Below are positions 35,750 through 47,262 of a stretch of 64,000 bases of DNA, piece by piece (positions within the stretch are counted from its first letter, which is position 1; every line of letters starts with the position of its first letter). A model generated the notes under the pieces. That model made no database searches and was not told the origin of the DNA. It worked only from the letters and a program-made list of their open reading frames with translations. Origin of the DNA: Diphasiastrum complanatum (Eukaryota > Streptophyta > Lycopodiopsida > Lycopodiales > Lycopodiaceae); the NCBI GenBank assembly GCA_029204225.1, contig CM055100.1:18117650-18181649 (forward strand), written 5' to 3'. The position numbers and the translations under genes were made by a program.

Positions 35750-36100
35750 TTTTCACAGACTTTTCGAGATTTTTTCTAGAATCTTTTCTAGCACTTTTCT
35801 CCACTTTTTCGAGAATTTTTCTAGTATCTTATTAAAATTTTTGAGAATTTTTCGTGAGTTTCTGTATCATTTTCTAGGATTCCATGAGAAGGTTTTGTGA
35901 AACTTTTTAGAATCTTTCTAGCATCTTTTTGAGAATCTCTCGACCTACTTTTTGTATTCCTCCATTAAAGATGATGGCCACGTGAACATTATTCACGCTT
36001 GTGTATGCCCACATATCAAAACAGATATTGTGTATGCCCACATATCAAAGTTTGAAACCTTGAGCCATGCACGACCTCCATAAATGGAAATGACAGATGT
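35750..36100. repeat. Degenerate TTTTCGAGAATTTTTCTAG repeats and a 20-bp direct repeat
   Basis: From 35757 to 35945 a motif like TTCTAGAATCTTTTC recurs irregularly in AT-rich sequence; the arrangement TTCTAGAATCTT near 35775 resembles a heat-shock element. At about 36000 and 36031 a sequence containing GTGTATGCCCACATATCAAA is directly repeated. This is the spacer between the truncated integrase and the extra reading frame. Confidence 0.65.
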
Positions 36101-36109
36101 CATGTCACA

Positions 36110-36976
36110 ATGCCATTCATCACCCTCTTCACATCGCTACTCCTTATCATTGTTATTTTTCATTTTTCTTCCTTACAGTTTCTTCTTGCAATTACATGCT
36201 TTCCTGTGCTCACTCTCTTTGCGATCAAAGCGATCTTGTATGCGTTATTGCGATCTACGAGCTGTCATCAATCATTCGACGCAATGGCTTCTGGATCGAG
36301 CTCTAGCTCTACTATTATCTGGAAAGCACGCGCAGGAATCCACCTGGCATCCATCCAGTCCTATTTGGATCGATGTAGGTTGGGTGATCTGAAAGTGTAT
36401 CCTTCCATCATCCTATTTGAAGTTAGTACAGAATTTGTGAACTCCATCCACTCAATCTCTGAGGCGGACTTCAAAGTACTTGTGCAAGGCAAATTTTTCA
36501 CCATTATTGAAGAGCTATTCTACACAGCCCTCATATTACCATTGGATAGGAAGATTGTTTCTACGAACAAAGATTCTGTGGATGAAGCGACCAACTTTCT
36601 AAGCAACTATTTCATACCCACGAAGGGGTACAAAATCTCAATGATCAGAGATACCACATTTAAGCTATTCTATAAATATGCAAATCAAGCAATATTTTTG
36701 ATGGATGCAGATGAAATAATTTCCGTCCAAAATTTTGGCTATATATTGGATGCACTAGCGGGTAATCCAGTTTGCTTCGGTGTTATTACATACAAGGCTT
36801 TTTTGCGGTGGATTAAACACCAAAAGTTTTCTGGAGTTGGAGCACATGTTTCTCAATTGTGCACTCATTTTGAAATTTTGATTGAGCAAGAACAAACCAT
36901 GTTGACGGGCAGGTTGTTGGCTCCAAAGCTAATCGATCTTTCCAGCCTCCTTACCATGCCTATTCCGGTTACATAA
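36110..36976 (+). CDS. Unrecognised post-pol protein of the Athila-like element
   Basis: 288-residue frame placed between pol and the 3' LTR. Residues 3-48 are strongly hydrophobic (two possible membrane spans). A second Met at residue 59 (36284) starts MASGSSSSSTIIWKARAG, which is an equally likely beginning without the membrane part. The remainder is a compact helical-looking domain with several aromatic residues (SYLDRCRLGDLKVYPS, DEATNFLSNYFIPTKGYK). I recognise no family. The position matches the env-like or extra ORF of Athila-group elements, but no envelope feature beyond the N-terminal hydrophobic stretch is visible. The frame is open although pol is broken. Confidence 0.45.
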   Translation: MPFITLFTSLLLIIVIFHFSSLQFLLAITCFPVLTLFAIKAILYALLRSTSCHQSFDAMASGSSSSSTIIWKARAGIHLASIQSYLDRCRLGDLKVYPSIILFEVSTEFVNSIHSISEADFKVLVQGKFFTIIEELFYTALILPLDRKIVSTNKDSVDEATNFLSNYFIPTKGYKISMIRDTTFKLFYKYANQAIFLMDADEIISVQNFGYILDALAGNPVCFGVITYKAFLRWIKHQKFSGVGAHVSQLCTHFEILIEQEQTMLTGRLLAPKLIDLSSLLTMPIPVT

Positions 36977-39276
36977 GATGTTGCACCAGCAGTTGAAGTA
37001 GCAACTGCCACTGCTATGAAGATAGATACTGCACCTTCTCAAAAAGCTGCAGTTGATACTAGTGCTATGGATACAGATGCTATTGTTGATTCTTCAAAGC
37101 TAGTATCCGTCTCAACATCCCAGAAGTAGCAGAGTGCATCTACCTCGGATGATGATGCAACTCAATCCGACATATCTGAAAAGGCTCGAGTAGCTGCTGA
37201 AGGTGACACTGGGGCACCTGTTGAAGATGAAGATGAACCAGACAATCAGCCCCAGTGGTTTCGTACCATGACAGAGAGAGCCAAGAACTTAGTGGCTGAA
37301 GTCTATGAGCTTGACAAGTATCACCAAAAGCTCACCATGGAGTTTCTCAACTCAGAAAGACGATGCGTCCTACGAGAAGATCGATTCGCTCGAATCAGAT
37401 AACACGAAACTGATTGAACGGAATCGTTCTCTCAAAACATAGCTTCAGACTCTAATAAATGAAGCTGATTCTTTGAAAAAGACAACTAAGGCGATTGAGG
37501 CCAAGTCTGACAATTTTTAGACTCAAAATAATTCTTTGAAGCAACAACTTTTGGCTGCAAATCAACACAATGTCGCTCTCTATAAATATTTACAGGAGGA
37601 GTGAATGACGCGAATAAAGACAGAAGCTGCTCTTTCTCTGAGCACCAATGCAGGGTCAATCACAGTCGACCTCACGAAGCTGAACCGGTTCCAAGGCCAA
37701 ATGCTCAAAAATTTTTGAGTCGAGTTCTTGCAATCACTCGAGGATGCGAAGGCACTTGTCGAGGAAGAGTTGGCTAAGCTGAAGGAGTTGTCTAGTGAAG
37801 CCACCCCATCTTGTAGTGGGCCCCATTCTCACGACGAATACCTTCAGGCCGTGCTTCGCATTGATGACCTCACATAGCAAATCCAAGCTGTGCCTGCCTA
37901 CTCCGGAGCCTCAGACCATCCCGAATATTTGGAGGCAGTCGCGAAGATTGACAAGCTCGCACAGGAGCTGTCAGAAATCAAGCAACAATTGGAAGATCAG
38001 AAGCTGGCTGCTAAGTTGCAAACTCAGGATTTGACACCTACATCTACACAGCCAAAGCAAACACGTCATAATCAGTCGAAGGTATGTGCTGACAGATTTT
38101 GTGCATTTGCTGAATGCTTCTGGAAATGGTGTCCACATGCATTTAATATTGAATTGCAATGGCGTGTGGATTACATGATGCTACCAGGCGCAGTAGGCAT
38201 CGCCTTCGACGAGTGGAAGCGACCTTGGGACAAGGACGATTTTTTCTGGTCATGGGCCTAGCTCTCTATCGAGCAGAAAGGATGTCTCTGTTGGGGCATA
38301 ATCCAGGATAAATTCTAGGTCGTGCCTTTAGGATCAGCAAAGTTAGACATAGGCTCTTCGGCTATGTATGCTCTTGAATATATGCGAATCAAAGAATTCC
38401 AAGTTTTGAGGAATGAAAACAATAAGCGACATTTTTGGAAGCGTAAGTCGCAGTTTCAACTGTACAAACCACAAGATGCTGCGGATCTAGGTGCTTTTGA
38501 CGATGCAGGGTTACTGATTCATGTAAATATGGCCTATCCTGAATTATTCAGTCTTTATGTGGATTGGGAGCGGAACCTTGCAAAATATTTTGCGGAGATT
38601 CGACATAATCTGCAAGACAGAAGGAAGTCAATTCGCTATAAGCAATTTTGTACATATTCCTTTTGGCAGTTCGGAACTTTTACGGCAAGACATTGTTTTT
38701 CGTTCAGAATCTTTATGTTATAAGCAATTTCATAAGATTTTCAACTCGCTATTGTAAAGAAATCACCTACGTAGTGATTTAGATGTAGATAGGAAGTTAA
38801 CTCAAGAGTTGTTTGATGAAACCTTGCTCCCGGTTAAGCTTCAAGAATTTGGCAACTTACCAGTTGGCTATTATACGAAATCAAAAGAAGACTTGCTGTT
38901 GATTGAGGATCAATAAAACTTGGAGTTTGCTCAAAAATTACAGGAAGAATTGAATTGTTCCTGATTATTCATTCGTGCCTTTGTCGTGGTGATGTTTCTA
39001 TATGTGATGCTGAATCCAGATCTTCGAAGTTTGATGATGTTTTGAGGATTGATTCCAGTTTTTATCAACAATTCAAAGATCAAATCAATTCAACCTATTT
39101 AACGAAACACCAAAGACACATATTCTCTAAGATGAAGAAATATCTAAAAGAAGAATCATACGACGAAATATCTTTTCGCCTTAACGAACATCTGAAGAAC
39201 AAGAATGTTTCACAAATAATCCTCGAAATGAAGATAATATGTTCACGAGGACGTTTCACATTTGAGAAAGGGGATA
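36977..39276 (+). pseudogene. Broken continuation of the post-pol region
   Basis: The frame following 36976 continues in Ala/Thr/Ser/Asp-rich sequence (to 37130), then a heptad-like Leu/Glu/Lys-rich part (37250-38040, probable coiled coil). Next comes a part with several Trp residues (38060-38261: ECFWKWCPHAFN, FDEWKRPW). Stops at about 36976, 37128, 37440, 37518, 37600 and 38261 interrupt it. Short frames at 38322-38723 and 38955-39281 may be further pieces. It looks like one long gene (about 2.8 kb with 36110-36976) decaying through nonsense changes. A purine tract (GAGAAAGGGGATA) ends it at 39264-39276. Confidence 0.5.
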
Positions 39277-40049
39277 TGTGATGCCACTTTATTGTTAAAA
39301 ATTGAATATCAACATAAATATGGCATGATATACTCGAAAATGAAGATATGAACTTGATAAGTATAAATCATGAAGAGGCCTAAGTCATTTTTTGGGAATA
39401 TATCTAAGTACTTGCCTTGTAATTAAGGGCAAGACTTTAAAAGGAAAGACATTGCCTTGGATAACCTTTACTAGGTTGTCCACGCGAAACGACTAGATAT
39501 GGAAAGACATGTTAAACTAGAGTAATCTTAACTCTTAGTCAAATATACCTCTTATGGTATAATTGAACGTATACTCAATCTAATTGTTAACTAGACCCTT
39601 TCGCGGGAGCGACGCACCTGTTGTTTTAGAGGTGTGTTTGTTCATCCCATAGAACATATATTGATCTCACACTTCAGTCTCGAGCATCGAGAGAGAAGGG
39701 TTTATGCATATATAAGAGGTTGAAGAAGTGAATAGAGTGCTATGACTTATTTTTCCTTTTATCTGTTCTTCGCACTGTTGAGTGTGAGTGATCCTGAGTC
39801 TACTAGCAATCTCTAACGCATTACATGAATTACTCTCTGATCAGACAGAATCTCTAGCACATTACAATCATTTGTTGTGTATCCGTAAAGCATGCTCTAA
39901 GGAACTGTCTTAAAATCATCTTATTTGTCTGTCGCTAATACTTTCTTTTTGGCACTCGAATAACGACTATCTTTGGTACAGTCTAGCACGATCATTGAAT
40001 AAAGTTGTATGTATACATATGAGATGATAGTCCCTGTCTGAAGAATTGA
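39277..40049 (+). repeat. 3' LTR, left-hand part only
   Basis: Starts TGTGATGCCACTTTATTG immediately after the purine tract. It contains a TATA-like TATATAAGAGG near 39709. It ends at CTGAAGAATTGAT, where a GT microsatellite replaces the rest. The last 67 bases match the start of the 5' LTR part at 31935. Confidence 0.75.
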
Positions 40050-40170
40050 TGGAGATGTGTGTGTGTGTGTGCACGTGTGTGTGTGTGTGTGCGCACGCAC
40101 ACACACACACACACACACACACATTCGATGTCTCGGGAGAAGCTCACACACACACAATGAACACACGCAC

Positions 40171-40216
<46 letters not shown>

Positions 40217-40220
40217 GCAC
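40050..40220. repeat. Paired GT/CA inverted repeats (Z-DNA and cruciform prone)
   Basis: GT repeats run into CA repeats around a GTGCGCAC centre near 40090. A second inverted pair has a CACACATGTGTG centre near 40174. Alternating purine-pyrimidine of this length is a classic Z-DNA former, and both centres are inverted repeats. Reading frames made of Cys/Val or Thr/His repeats are artefacts. Confidence 0.93.
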
Positions 40221-41025
40221 ACACATGCAAGTGTGTTCTAAATCTCACTTCCCCCCCTATTTTTCTCTTTTTATTGTCTCTTTTGCTCCCAATTAGGAGA
40301 GCTAGTGAGTTTGGGCTTGTGGTTAAACATTCTTGAAAATGGTGGGCCGAGATAGGGATTTGAAGGATTGAAAAAAAAAAAAAAAGCCGTTTAAGGTAGT
40401 CAAGAATGTTTAGGTTCATAATTTATGCATAAAATTTTGGTAATTCAAAATAAATAAGAAAGCTATGTAATAAAGATTATTGGCTAAAGTTTAAAGCACA
40501 TTGAAGTGTGTGAAAAAAAATAAAACCTTAAGTTCAAACTTCAAATATGTGAATTTAGAGAAAGATATTTGAATTTAGTGAGTGGGAGAGAGGGGGTGGT
40601 GAATCTTTTTGGGGCACACCCCTCAATGCACACAGTGTGCAAATGTATGGGGATATGCACTTTTCCCATACATGCATCCTCTCCCCATCATTTTTAGTTA
40701 AGAAAGTGTGTATGCATGGGTGAGGAGAGGAGGATGCATGTGTGCACCCATACACATGCGCACCACATGCGCACAAATAGTTTTATATATATAGATATAT
40801 ATACTAGTAAAGAGTGCCAGTCGTTGACGGGGAATGGACGGGACGGCCGATGCGATTTGGGTGACGGCCGATGATTTAGGAGGAAAGTTGATGGTCGTTG
40901 ATGGGTGGCCAATGTATGTGTGTGTATGTACGTGAGTGCATGTGTTTATGTATGTGAGTATTCGTTAGAGCGTATATCTCGGCATGCGTGTAGGTAGTCT
41001 AGCATAGTGTGCTGTTGCGCAGGCA
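40221..41025. other. Stretch without recognised gene
   Basis: AT-rich sequence with a poly-A run near 40370 and several GTGTATG patches. GACGGCCGATG is repeated near 40841-40871. No coding or LTR features are identified. Confidence 0.4.
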
Positions 41026-41060
41026 TCCCAAAGGGAGCCGGGAACCACGACTTAGCTCCT
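41026..41060 (-). repeat. Short inverted fragment of LTR X
   Basis: About 35 bases (GCATCCCAAAGGGAGCC and following) are the reverse complement of the distal part of LTR X (22684-22718) with two or three differences. The fragment adjoins the left edge of unit 3. Confidence 0.65.
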
Positions 41061-42682
41061 TAGTCATTTTGTTTCTTGCATGGACTAGTCATTATGTTAG
41101 TGCATGTATGGAACATGGAAGCTGTGGATAAATGTTCATAAGTGATGTTGGAATATTGGTCATATTACAACCAAAGAATCTACCTCTTAAGTTGGCCAAA
41201 AAGCTATAAAGTCATATATTGAGAATTGATTTCTCTAATGACAACAGAGTTAACATGCTCAATCATTGAGACTCCATGAAAGCTATCGATCTATCTGACC
41301 CTGGGCATGATTCTGGAGTGAATCTCCAATGATTGGTTTATTGGCTTAACAAATAAAGTTGTAAACTCTATTTATTTTAATGCCTATGTGGCTTAAATGT
41401 ACTAAGTCTGAATATTCTAGTTTGTGGTAACTAGCCAAAAGACAATCTAAAAATGAAAATGAGTTGTGGGCAACATGAGTTGTAAATGAGAATTGGCTCT
41501 AACTAAGAAATATGAGTACACGAGTTTATATCTAAAATTACTAATGGGTACATATGTGAGAAATTGTTGTTTTTCGGATTTCAAAAAGTACTCATTTACA
41601 TGTATGGGAAATGCAAAACATACATATTGAGTATTTCTATGATATAAAATGTAGTGTATTACAAAAATGACACATGCAAAAGATAGTCTACCATTATTAG
41701 CATAAATATACGTATCAAAAGGACTCTATAAATATGTAAGGGAGTGTTACTTTCATAACAAATATGTAGGATATATTTAAAAATTATCCATCACTCAGCA
41801 ACGGGATAAGCAAAGCCTCAAAATAGAAGAAATTCCATAACAAACACATGATCCTATTTCCAAAGGGAATCCTTGACAATGTAGACAACCTACTTGCTCA
41901 TTTTTGAAGACTGCGGTTGTTGTTGTTGGAAGTTTTACAAAAAGCTCGGATTATGATGACTTGTGCTCCTGGTATCTAACATCCAAGTTTCAGAAATCAT
42001 GACCTCCCAAAAAGATAAGGTTAATCTCTCTCATATGTACAAAGTTCGATCTTGAATATAATCTACTTAAATATTGAAATCCATTAAATATTAACCTTAA
42101 GTTTCTCAAACTTTTGTAGCACATAACAAGGTTTAAGGACATTCAAACAATCACATAATACAAGATAAACAATGTCACAAATCATTGCATAAGAGCTATA
42201 ACAAGACAACGTCAAATGGAAGCTTGCAAATCAAAGTGCTTAAATTGCTCTCAGCATTGAACTATACATTTGTTTTATCCATAATATAACCTTTCCCAAC
42301 TCGAATCTAACATTAAATATTTTAAGAGCACTTGACCTTACCCAAACAAGCCTACCAGACCTCTAATTAGTTTAAAACTATGAATCACTCACTAGTTTGC
42401 TAATTTTTAGCAATGGGTAGCCTTCATATTTGGCCTAACAAGTAGAGTAAAAATAATAATTAAAATAAAGTACACATGACTATAATTATGTACAAGTGAT
42501 GACCATGTGTGGTCAACCAAACCAGGCGATAGGTATTTTTACAAATTCTAGCACTCCTTAAAAACATTCTATTTGCACATTAAAGGGCTAGCCACACCTC
42601 GATAATATTGTTAATGGCACAATGTGACTTCTTGGGTGTAGAATCTAAAAACAAATGAAAAAACCAAATTCATGGTTTCCTG

Positions 42683-42731
42683 GCCGACTACTACTTATAG
42701 CGTCATCCCTGGTTATATATAGAGGCATGCA
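42683..42731 (+). promoter_or_regulatory. DRP3 core promoter
   Basis: DRE-like GCCGAC at 42683-42688, TATA box at 42713-42722 and CATGCA at 42726-42731, arranged as in units 1 and 2. Confidence 0.6.
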
Positions 42732-43010
42732 ATGACCCAAAGCAAGAGCTCCTCCTTCACTTTCCTCTCAATATATATCGTCACAGCTACCACGCATGCC
42801 AAACCTTACCACAACGGCTTTCATCTATTCGCATTAGGAGAAAATTTGCAACACTACTATTTATAGTGTTCAAGTTATTCATGTTTTGATCAAACTAATG
42901 CTATAAATCTCACTTTAAGAACCCAATTGTGTGCTGATTGATCTGACATTATATTTCATTCTTTGGATTAAACGATTGATTGGTCAGCTAGCTAGCTAAG
43001 TAGCTAAACA

Positions 43011-44526
43011 ATGAGGAGGTACTGTGTTACAATCTGTTGCTGTGCCCTTTTGATGGCGTTTTCCCCCATTCTGGGTGTAGAGTCATATGTGCCTTCCGAT
43101 ACTCCTCCACCTTATTATGATCCAGGGTCTCATCCAGACGTTGCACAGGGAGACATAGATGTCTTCAATTTTGCTCTCAACTTGGAGTATTTGGAGGCTG
43201 AGCTCTTTCTCTGGGCTTCTTTTGGCTATGGACTGGATGAAATAGCACCAGAGCTCCCAGGAGGTGGCCCTTCTCCAGTGGGAGTAGAGAAGGCGCAACT
43301 AGATAACTTTACCAGAGACGTTGTAGCCCAGCTGGGAATCCAGGAAGTGGGTCACTTAAGGTATTTGCATGATGTTTTAGCTTTCTCGTACTCAACCCAG
43401 AAAACAAAACAAATTTATCTCTGCCTGTCTTCCGTCACAATATCAGGTATTTGCTGCTTGAGCTAAAATAATCATATACAGTCTAGAGTGTATGATACTT
43501 ATTACAAAGCTTTTGAGAACTCAAACCCACCCGTTTGCTTGAGCCACAATAATCACTTGGACTGTGATCATCAAAAATCTTTTGAGAAATAAAACGTCGA
43601 TATTACTGTTATATCTATCTTACGGTCAATATAATCCAGAAAGAAGCTAATATATTGATGATAATTTCTGTCTGTATGCAGGGCAATCAGGGCGACTGTA
43701 ACAGATGCTGCGATTTCACGGCCTCCTCTGAATCTGAGCGTCGAAGTGTGGGCTAAGATTTTCGACTCTGCTTTTGGACAGGATTTGAATCCGCCATTCA
43801 ATCCATATGTCAACAGCCTCAACTTTCTCCTTGCTAGCTACGCCATCCCATACGTGGGTCTCACTGGCTACGTGGGTGCAAATCCGAATCTAGTCGGACG
43901 CACCTCCAAACGGGTAGTCTACCCGGCCCAAACGATCAAGCCCAATCTTTTACTTGATTTTCGATTCCATTCTTATATTGATCTGAAATGATGTTTTACA
44001 TGTCACACACACTACGATACCTTTGCTGGATTTCCATTTGTATTTTCAATTTGTTCAGAACTAGGGGTTTGAATATCATGTATTTATAGTTTATACAAAT
44101 TGCTAATGCAAAACTACTTCATGAATGGGTGCGAAATATGGTATACTGCAGCTGATTGCAGGCCTTCTGGGGGTAGAAGCTGGACAAGACGCCATCATCC
44201 GCAGTCTGCTCTACGAGAAGAAGGATGAGAAAGTTACCCCATATTCCTACACTGTGGGAGATTTCACCAACGCGCTCTCAAAATTGCGGAATCGTCTGGA
44301 CAAAGCAAGCGGCATCGACGATCTGGGTCTCACTGTGCATGCCCCTCAAACTGCAGCTCCAGGAGTACATGGCAGCATTCTGTCGGCAGATACAAGGTGG
44401 GTTGCATACAGTCGCACTCCTGAGCAGATCTTGAGCATCGTTTATGGCACTGGGAATGCATCCAAGCCTGGTGGATTCTATCCCAAAGGTGGCAACGGAG
44501 ATATTGCTCGCTACTACCTAAATTAA
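43011..44526 (+). CDS. Desiccation-related protein PCC13-62-like, copy 3
   Basis: Exons 43011-43360, 43682-43913 and 44152-44526, giving the same 318-residue protein as copy 2. I see no coding difference from copy 2 and only single-base differences in intron 1, intron 2 and the 3' region, so these two copies separated very recently or were homogenised. The signal peptide, ferritin-like helices and splice sites are all intact. Putative poly(A) signal AATAAA at 44576-44581. A 55-bp deletion lies about 180 bases after the stop codon, beyond the likely cleavage site. Confidence 0.94.
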
Positions 44527-44888
44527 GACTAGTAGATGTTTCCTTTCTTTCAAGCTTATCTGCAGATCTACACAGAATAAATTGGGTTGCAAAAGACTGC
44601 AGTTTATGGCGCTAGAGGCGCAAAAGTAGCAGATTATTTCAAATCTTGTACTTAATTGTTGTGTTTCATTCAATTATCTTAGCTTGTTTTCTGCTCTATA
44701 TATATTTGAAGCATTTTATGAACTAAGATATCGATTGCCAATATTATTTTTGTGATATAAAGTTTATCTCGAACAACTTTCATTGAATCCGATTTCATAG
44801 GTTTGGAAGTTGCAATATTCCTTGCTTCTACTACATCCAAATTCGAAGGACAAATCCTTCATGAGGAGCACCACGCTTTGCCAAGGCT

Positions 44889-45161
44889 TTGATATGGAGA
44901 AAGAGAGCCATGATCGTGGCCAAAAAATCCTCAGAGTTCGAGACTAATGCGATGCTTAAAACATCTAGTAGGTTACCCAATACTCACACTAACACTTCTA
45001 ATGTGGCACGAGAATATGTGATAGAAACTATAGAGAATGATGAGGTGAGCTTAAAGATGCATAAGATTATGTGTACAAGGACTTACCACTTAGTTCATAT
45101 ATTGAGGTCTTTCCAAAAAAATAATAATGGAAAGTCATGGCATCTATCACAATTGATATAA
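44889..45161 (+). other. Unrecognised 90-residue frame downstream of DRP3
   Basis: Counterpart of 7054-7326. All visible differences between the two copies change amino acids. There is no domain, and function is doubtful. Confidence 0.2.
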
Positions 45162-45763
45162 TTTGAATTTATTCTGAACCCAATCAAAGATAAGTCATCA
45201 ATACTATTGATGACTATCATATCAAAATAATCAGCAAATCATACTAGTATTAAGAAGTTGGATAAAAAGGAATGGCAACAACAACAAATTAGTGAAATAT
45301 TAAAAGCCCAAAATGAGGAACTGTTCCAAATCCCAAAAAGACCCTTTGTAAACATGGTGTTTATTTTTTTTCCAAGATGAGGGCGATGTTTCATTAAGAA
45401 TCTCAAGGTTTGCTAAACATAGCCAAAAAAGTGATAGACATCCATTATAATTTGATCATTTTGTATATTCGTAATCGTTCAATTCATATTAACAAGTCCT
45501 TAGGTTTATTGAAATCATGGGCTCAATGTTCATACATTATTAGAAATATTAAGGGTCTTTATATTTGATTGCATTGAATCTACTATAGTTAATATATCAT
45601 TTTGGCCCACAAAAAACTTACATGGATATTTTAGCTTTTCAAGTGTATGAAATTAAAATCACATGACCAAGCAGAATTGATATTTGCACATTGGCATGAA
45701 CCATAAAAGAAATATTATTCAACCAAAAAAAATGATATCACTTTCTCCACGGCAATCACTCTA

Positions 45764-47262
45764 GACTCTATATCCCTTGATATTTTCACCATAACCAACA
45801 AAGATTCCTTTCATATATGTAGGATCGTCCTTCTTTCTTGTATCTAATGATTGAAAATCATAGCAAGTAGATCCAAAGATTCTAAGATTTTTGAGATTTG
45901 GCTTCTTACCAAATAGAGCCTCATAAGATGTTATGCCTCCAATGGGCTTTACATGGCAATCTTTTACATAAGTAATTTGCACAAATAATGGCCTCTTCCT
46001 AAAATGACTTAGGTAGAGAGGAATCTAGGCTTAAAGCTTTTGCACACTCACAAAGAGTTCTATTCATTCTTTCGAGTATACCATTTTGTTGAGGACTATA
46101 AGTACATGTAAGCTCTCTTTTAATACCATTGGATTCACAAAACTCTATCATCCTAGTGGATATATACTCTCCACTGTTATCACTTCTCAATAATTTTACT
46201 TTAGCATCAAGTTGATTCTCAACTAGAGTTTTGAGCTTTACAAAAGACTCAAACACTTTACTTTTGGAATCCAAAAGTTCAATCCAAGTGTATCTAGAGT
46301 AGTCATCAATAAAAGATACATACATTAATGCACCTCCATTAGATGCTTTAGAAAAAGAGTGCACATCACTATGAATGAGATCTAATGCCTTAGAATATCT
46401 AGTGCAAGAGTTAGAAAATGGTAGCTTGTGTGCCTTTGAGAGGCTACAAGCCTCACAATTCTTTCCACACTTTGAGAATGTCATTAGAAGGCTGAGAGCA
46501 AGATCCGTTGTGCATAGCATCTCCATTTATTTGAAGTTGAGATGGCCCAACCTCTTATGCCAAAGCTCCACTTGATTAAGCTCCTCCTTAGCCATGTTTT
46601 ACATTAGAATCAAGCTTAAATAGCCTTCCTTGCTTTACAATGCAAGTATCATTCATCATAATGGAGAAACACCTTGTTTAAAATGGACATCTAAACCATC
46701 ATCCATCAATTATCCTACGCTAAGCAAACAGTTAGTAAGTGTAGGAACATAGAGTCCATTTTGAAGATCTACTCTTTTAGAGGATCCAAGACTTAAAGGA
46801 ATAGTCCCCACTCCATCTATTCTACATTCTTGACCACTTGCTTTTAAAATATACTTTTTACAACCTACAAAAGGTACAAGAGTTGAGCAAAAATCCTTTT
46901 GGAATGTCATGTGGGAGCTAGCCCCACTATCAATCCACCATGTGTCATTGGAGTAGCTCTTGATTGTTGATGTAGATGCCATCAAGGATGAATCAGCTTC
47001 ATCCTCTTCTTCCTCAAGGGTAAGGTTGCCTTGCTTGCTCTCACTTTTTTGTAGCACTCGGATGAAAAGTGCCTGTTCCTTCCACAAAAGAAGCACTTCT
47101 GTTTGGCCTTGTTCTTCTTCCACCTTTAGAGCTTGTTGCTTGATCATCACTCTTCCTTGTGCTGGATCTTCTTCTTGGACTTTGCCTTGCCTTTGCTTGA
47201 GAAGTTGGCCTTCTCATCTCCATCATGTAGCTTCAAGGAACCAATCATTTGTCTCACATGAA
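45764..47262 (-). pseudogene. Copia A copy 2: integrase, pre-integrase, protease, gag end
   Basis: On the minus strand from 47262 down: gag end and zinc-knuckle region; protease with WWIDSGASSHMTFQ near 46940; GAG-pre-integrase; then integrase at 46526-45999 with CxxC (CEACSLSK) and all three DDE acidic sites visible (LIHSDVHS, LRSDNSGEY, QNGILERMNRT). The integrase C-part continues at 45982-45764 (TSYEALFGKKPNLKNLRIFG) and is cut at the edge of unit 3. RT, RNase H and 3' LTR are missing. Frameshifts near 46610 and 47050-47150 break the polyprotein. Confidence 0.85.

Larger units (their letters stand above)
31933..40049 (+). mobile_element. Athila-like Ty3/gypsy element with permuted LTR ends
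   Basis: A right-hand LTR part (31933-32479), tRNA-Asp-type primer site, protease, RT, RNase H and a truncated integrase are followed by 3.5 kb of non-pol sequence with its own reading frame. A purine tract and a left-hand LTR part (39277-40049) complete it. The two LTR parts overlap by only about 67 bp (31935-32001 and 39982-40049). The pol genes contain frameshifts and a changed protease site, so it is inactive. It separates duplication units 2 and 3. Confidence 0.8.
41062..45763 (+). repeat. Segmental duplication unit 3 carrying DRP copy 3
   Basis: Matches unit 1 (2917-7927) throughout except that it lacks the 259-bp duplication and has a 55-bp deletion downstream of the gene. The right edge at 45763 is fused to a truncated copia integrase. 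In the gene itself it is closer to unit 2 than to unit 1. Confidence 0.9.

Noticed and set aside
36110-36976. Calling the post-pol frame a retroviral envelope gene
   Set aside because: Only its position and a hydrophobic N-terminus suggest it. No cleavage site, fusion peptide or C-terminal anchor is visible, and a start without the hydrophobic part is equally likely.
39921-40419. His/Thr- and Cys/Val-repeat reading frames
   Set aside because: They are translations of GT/CA repeats at the end of a truncated LTR.
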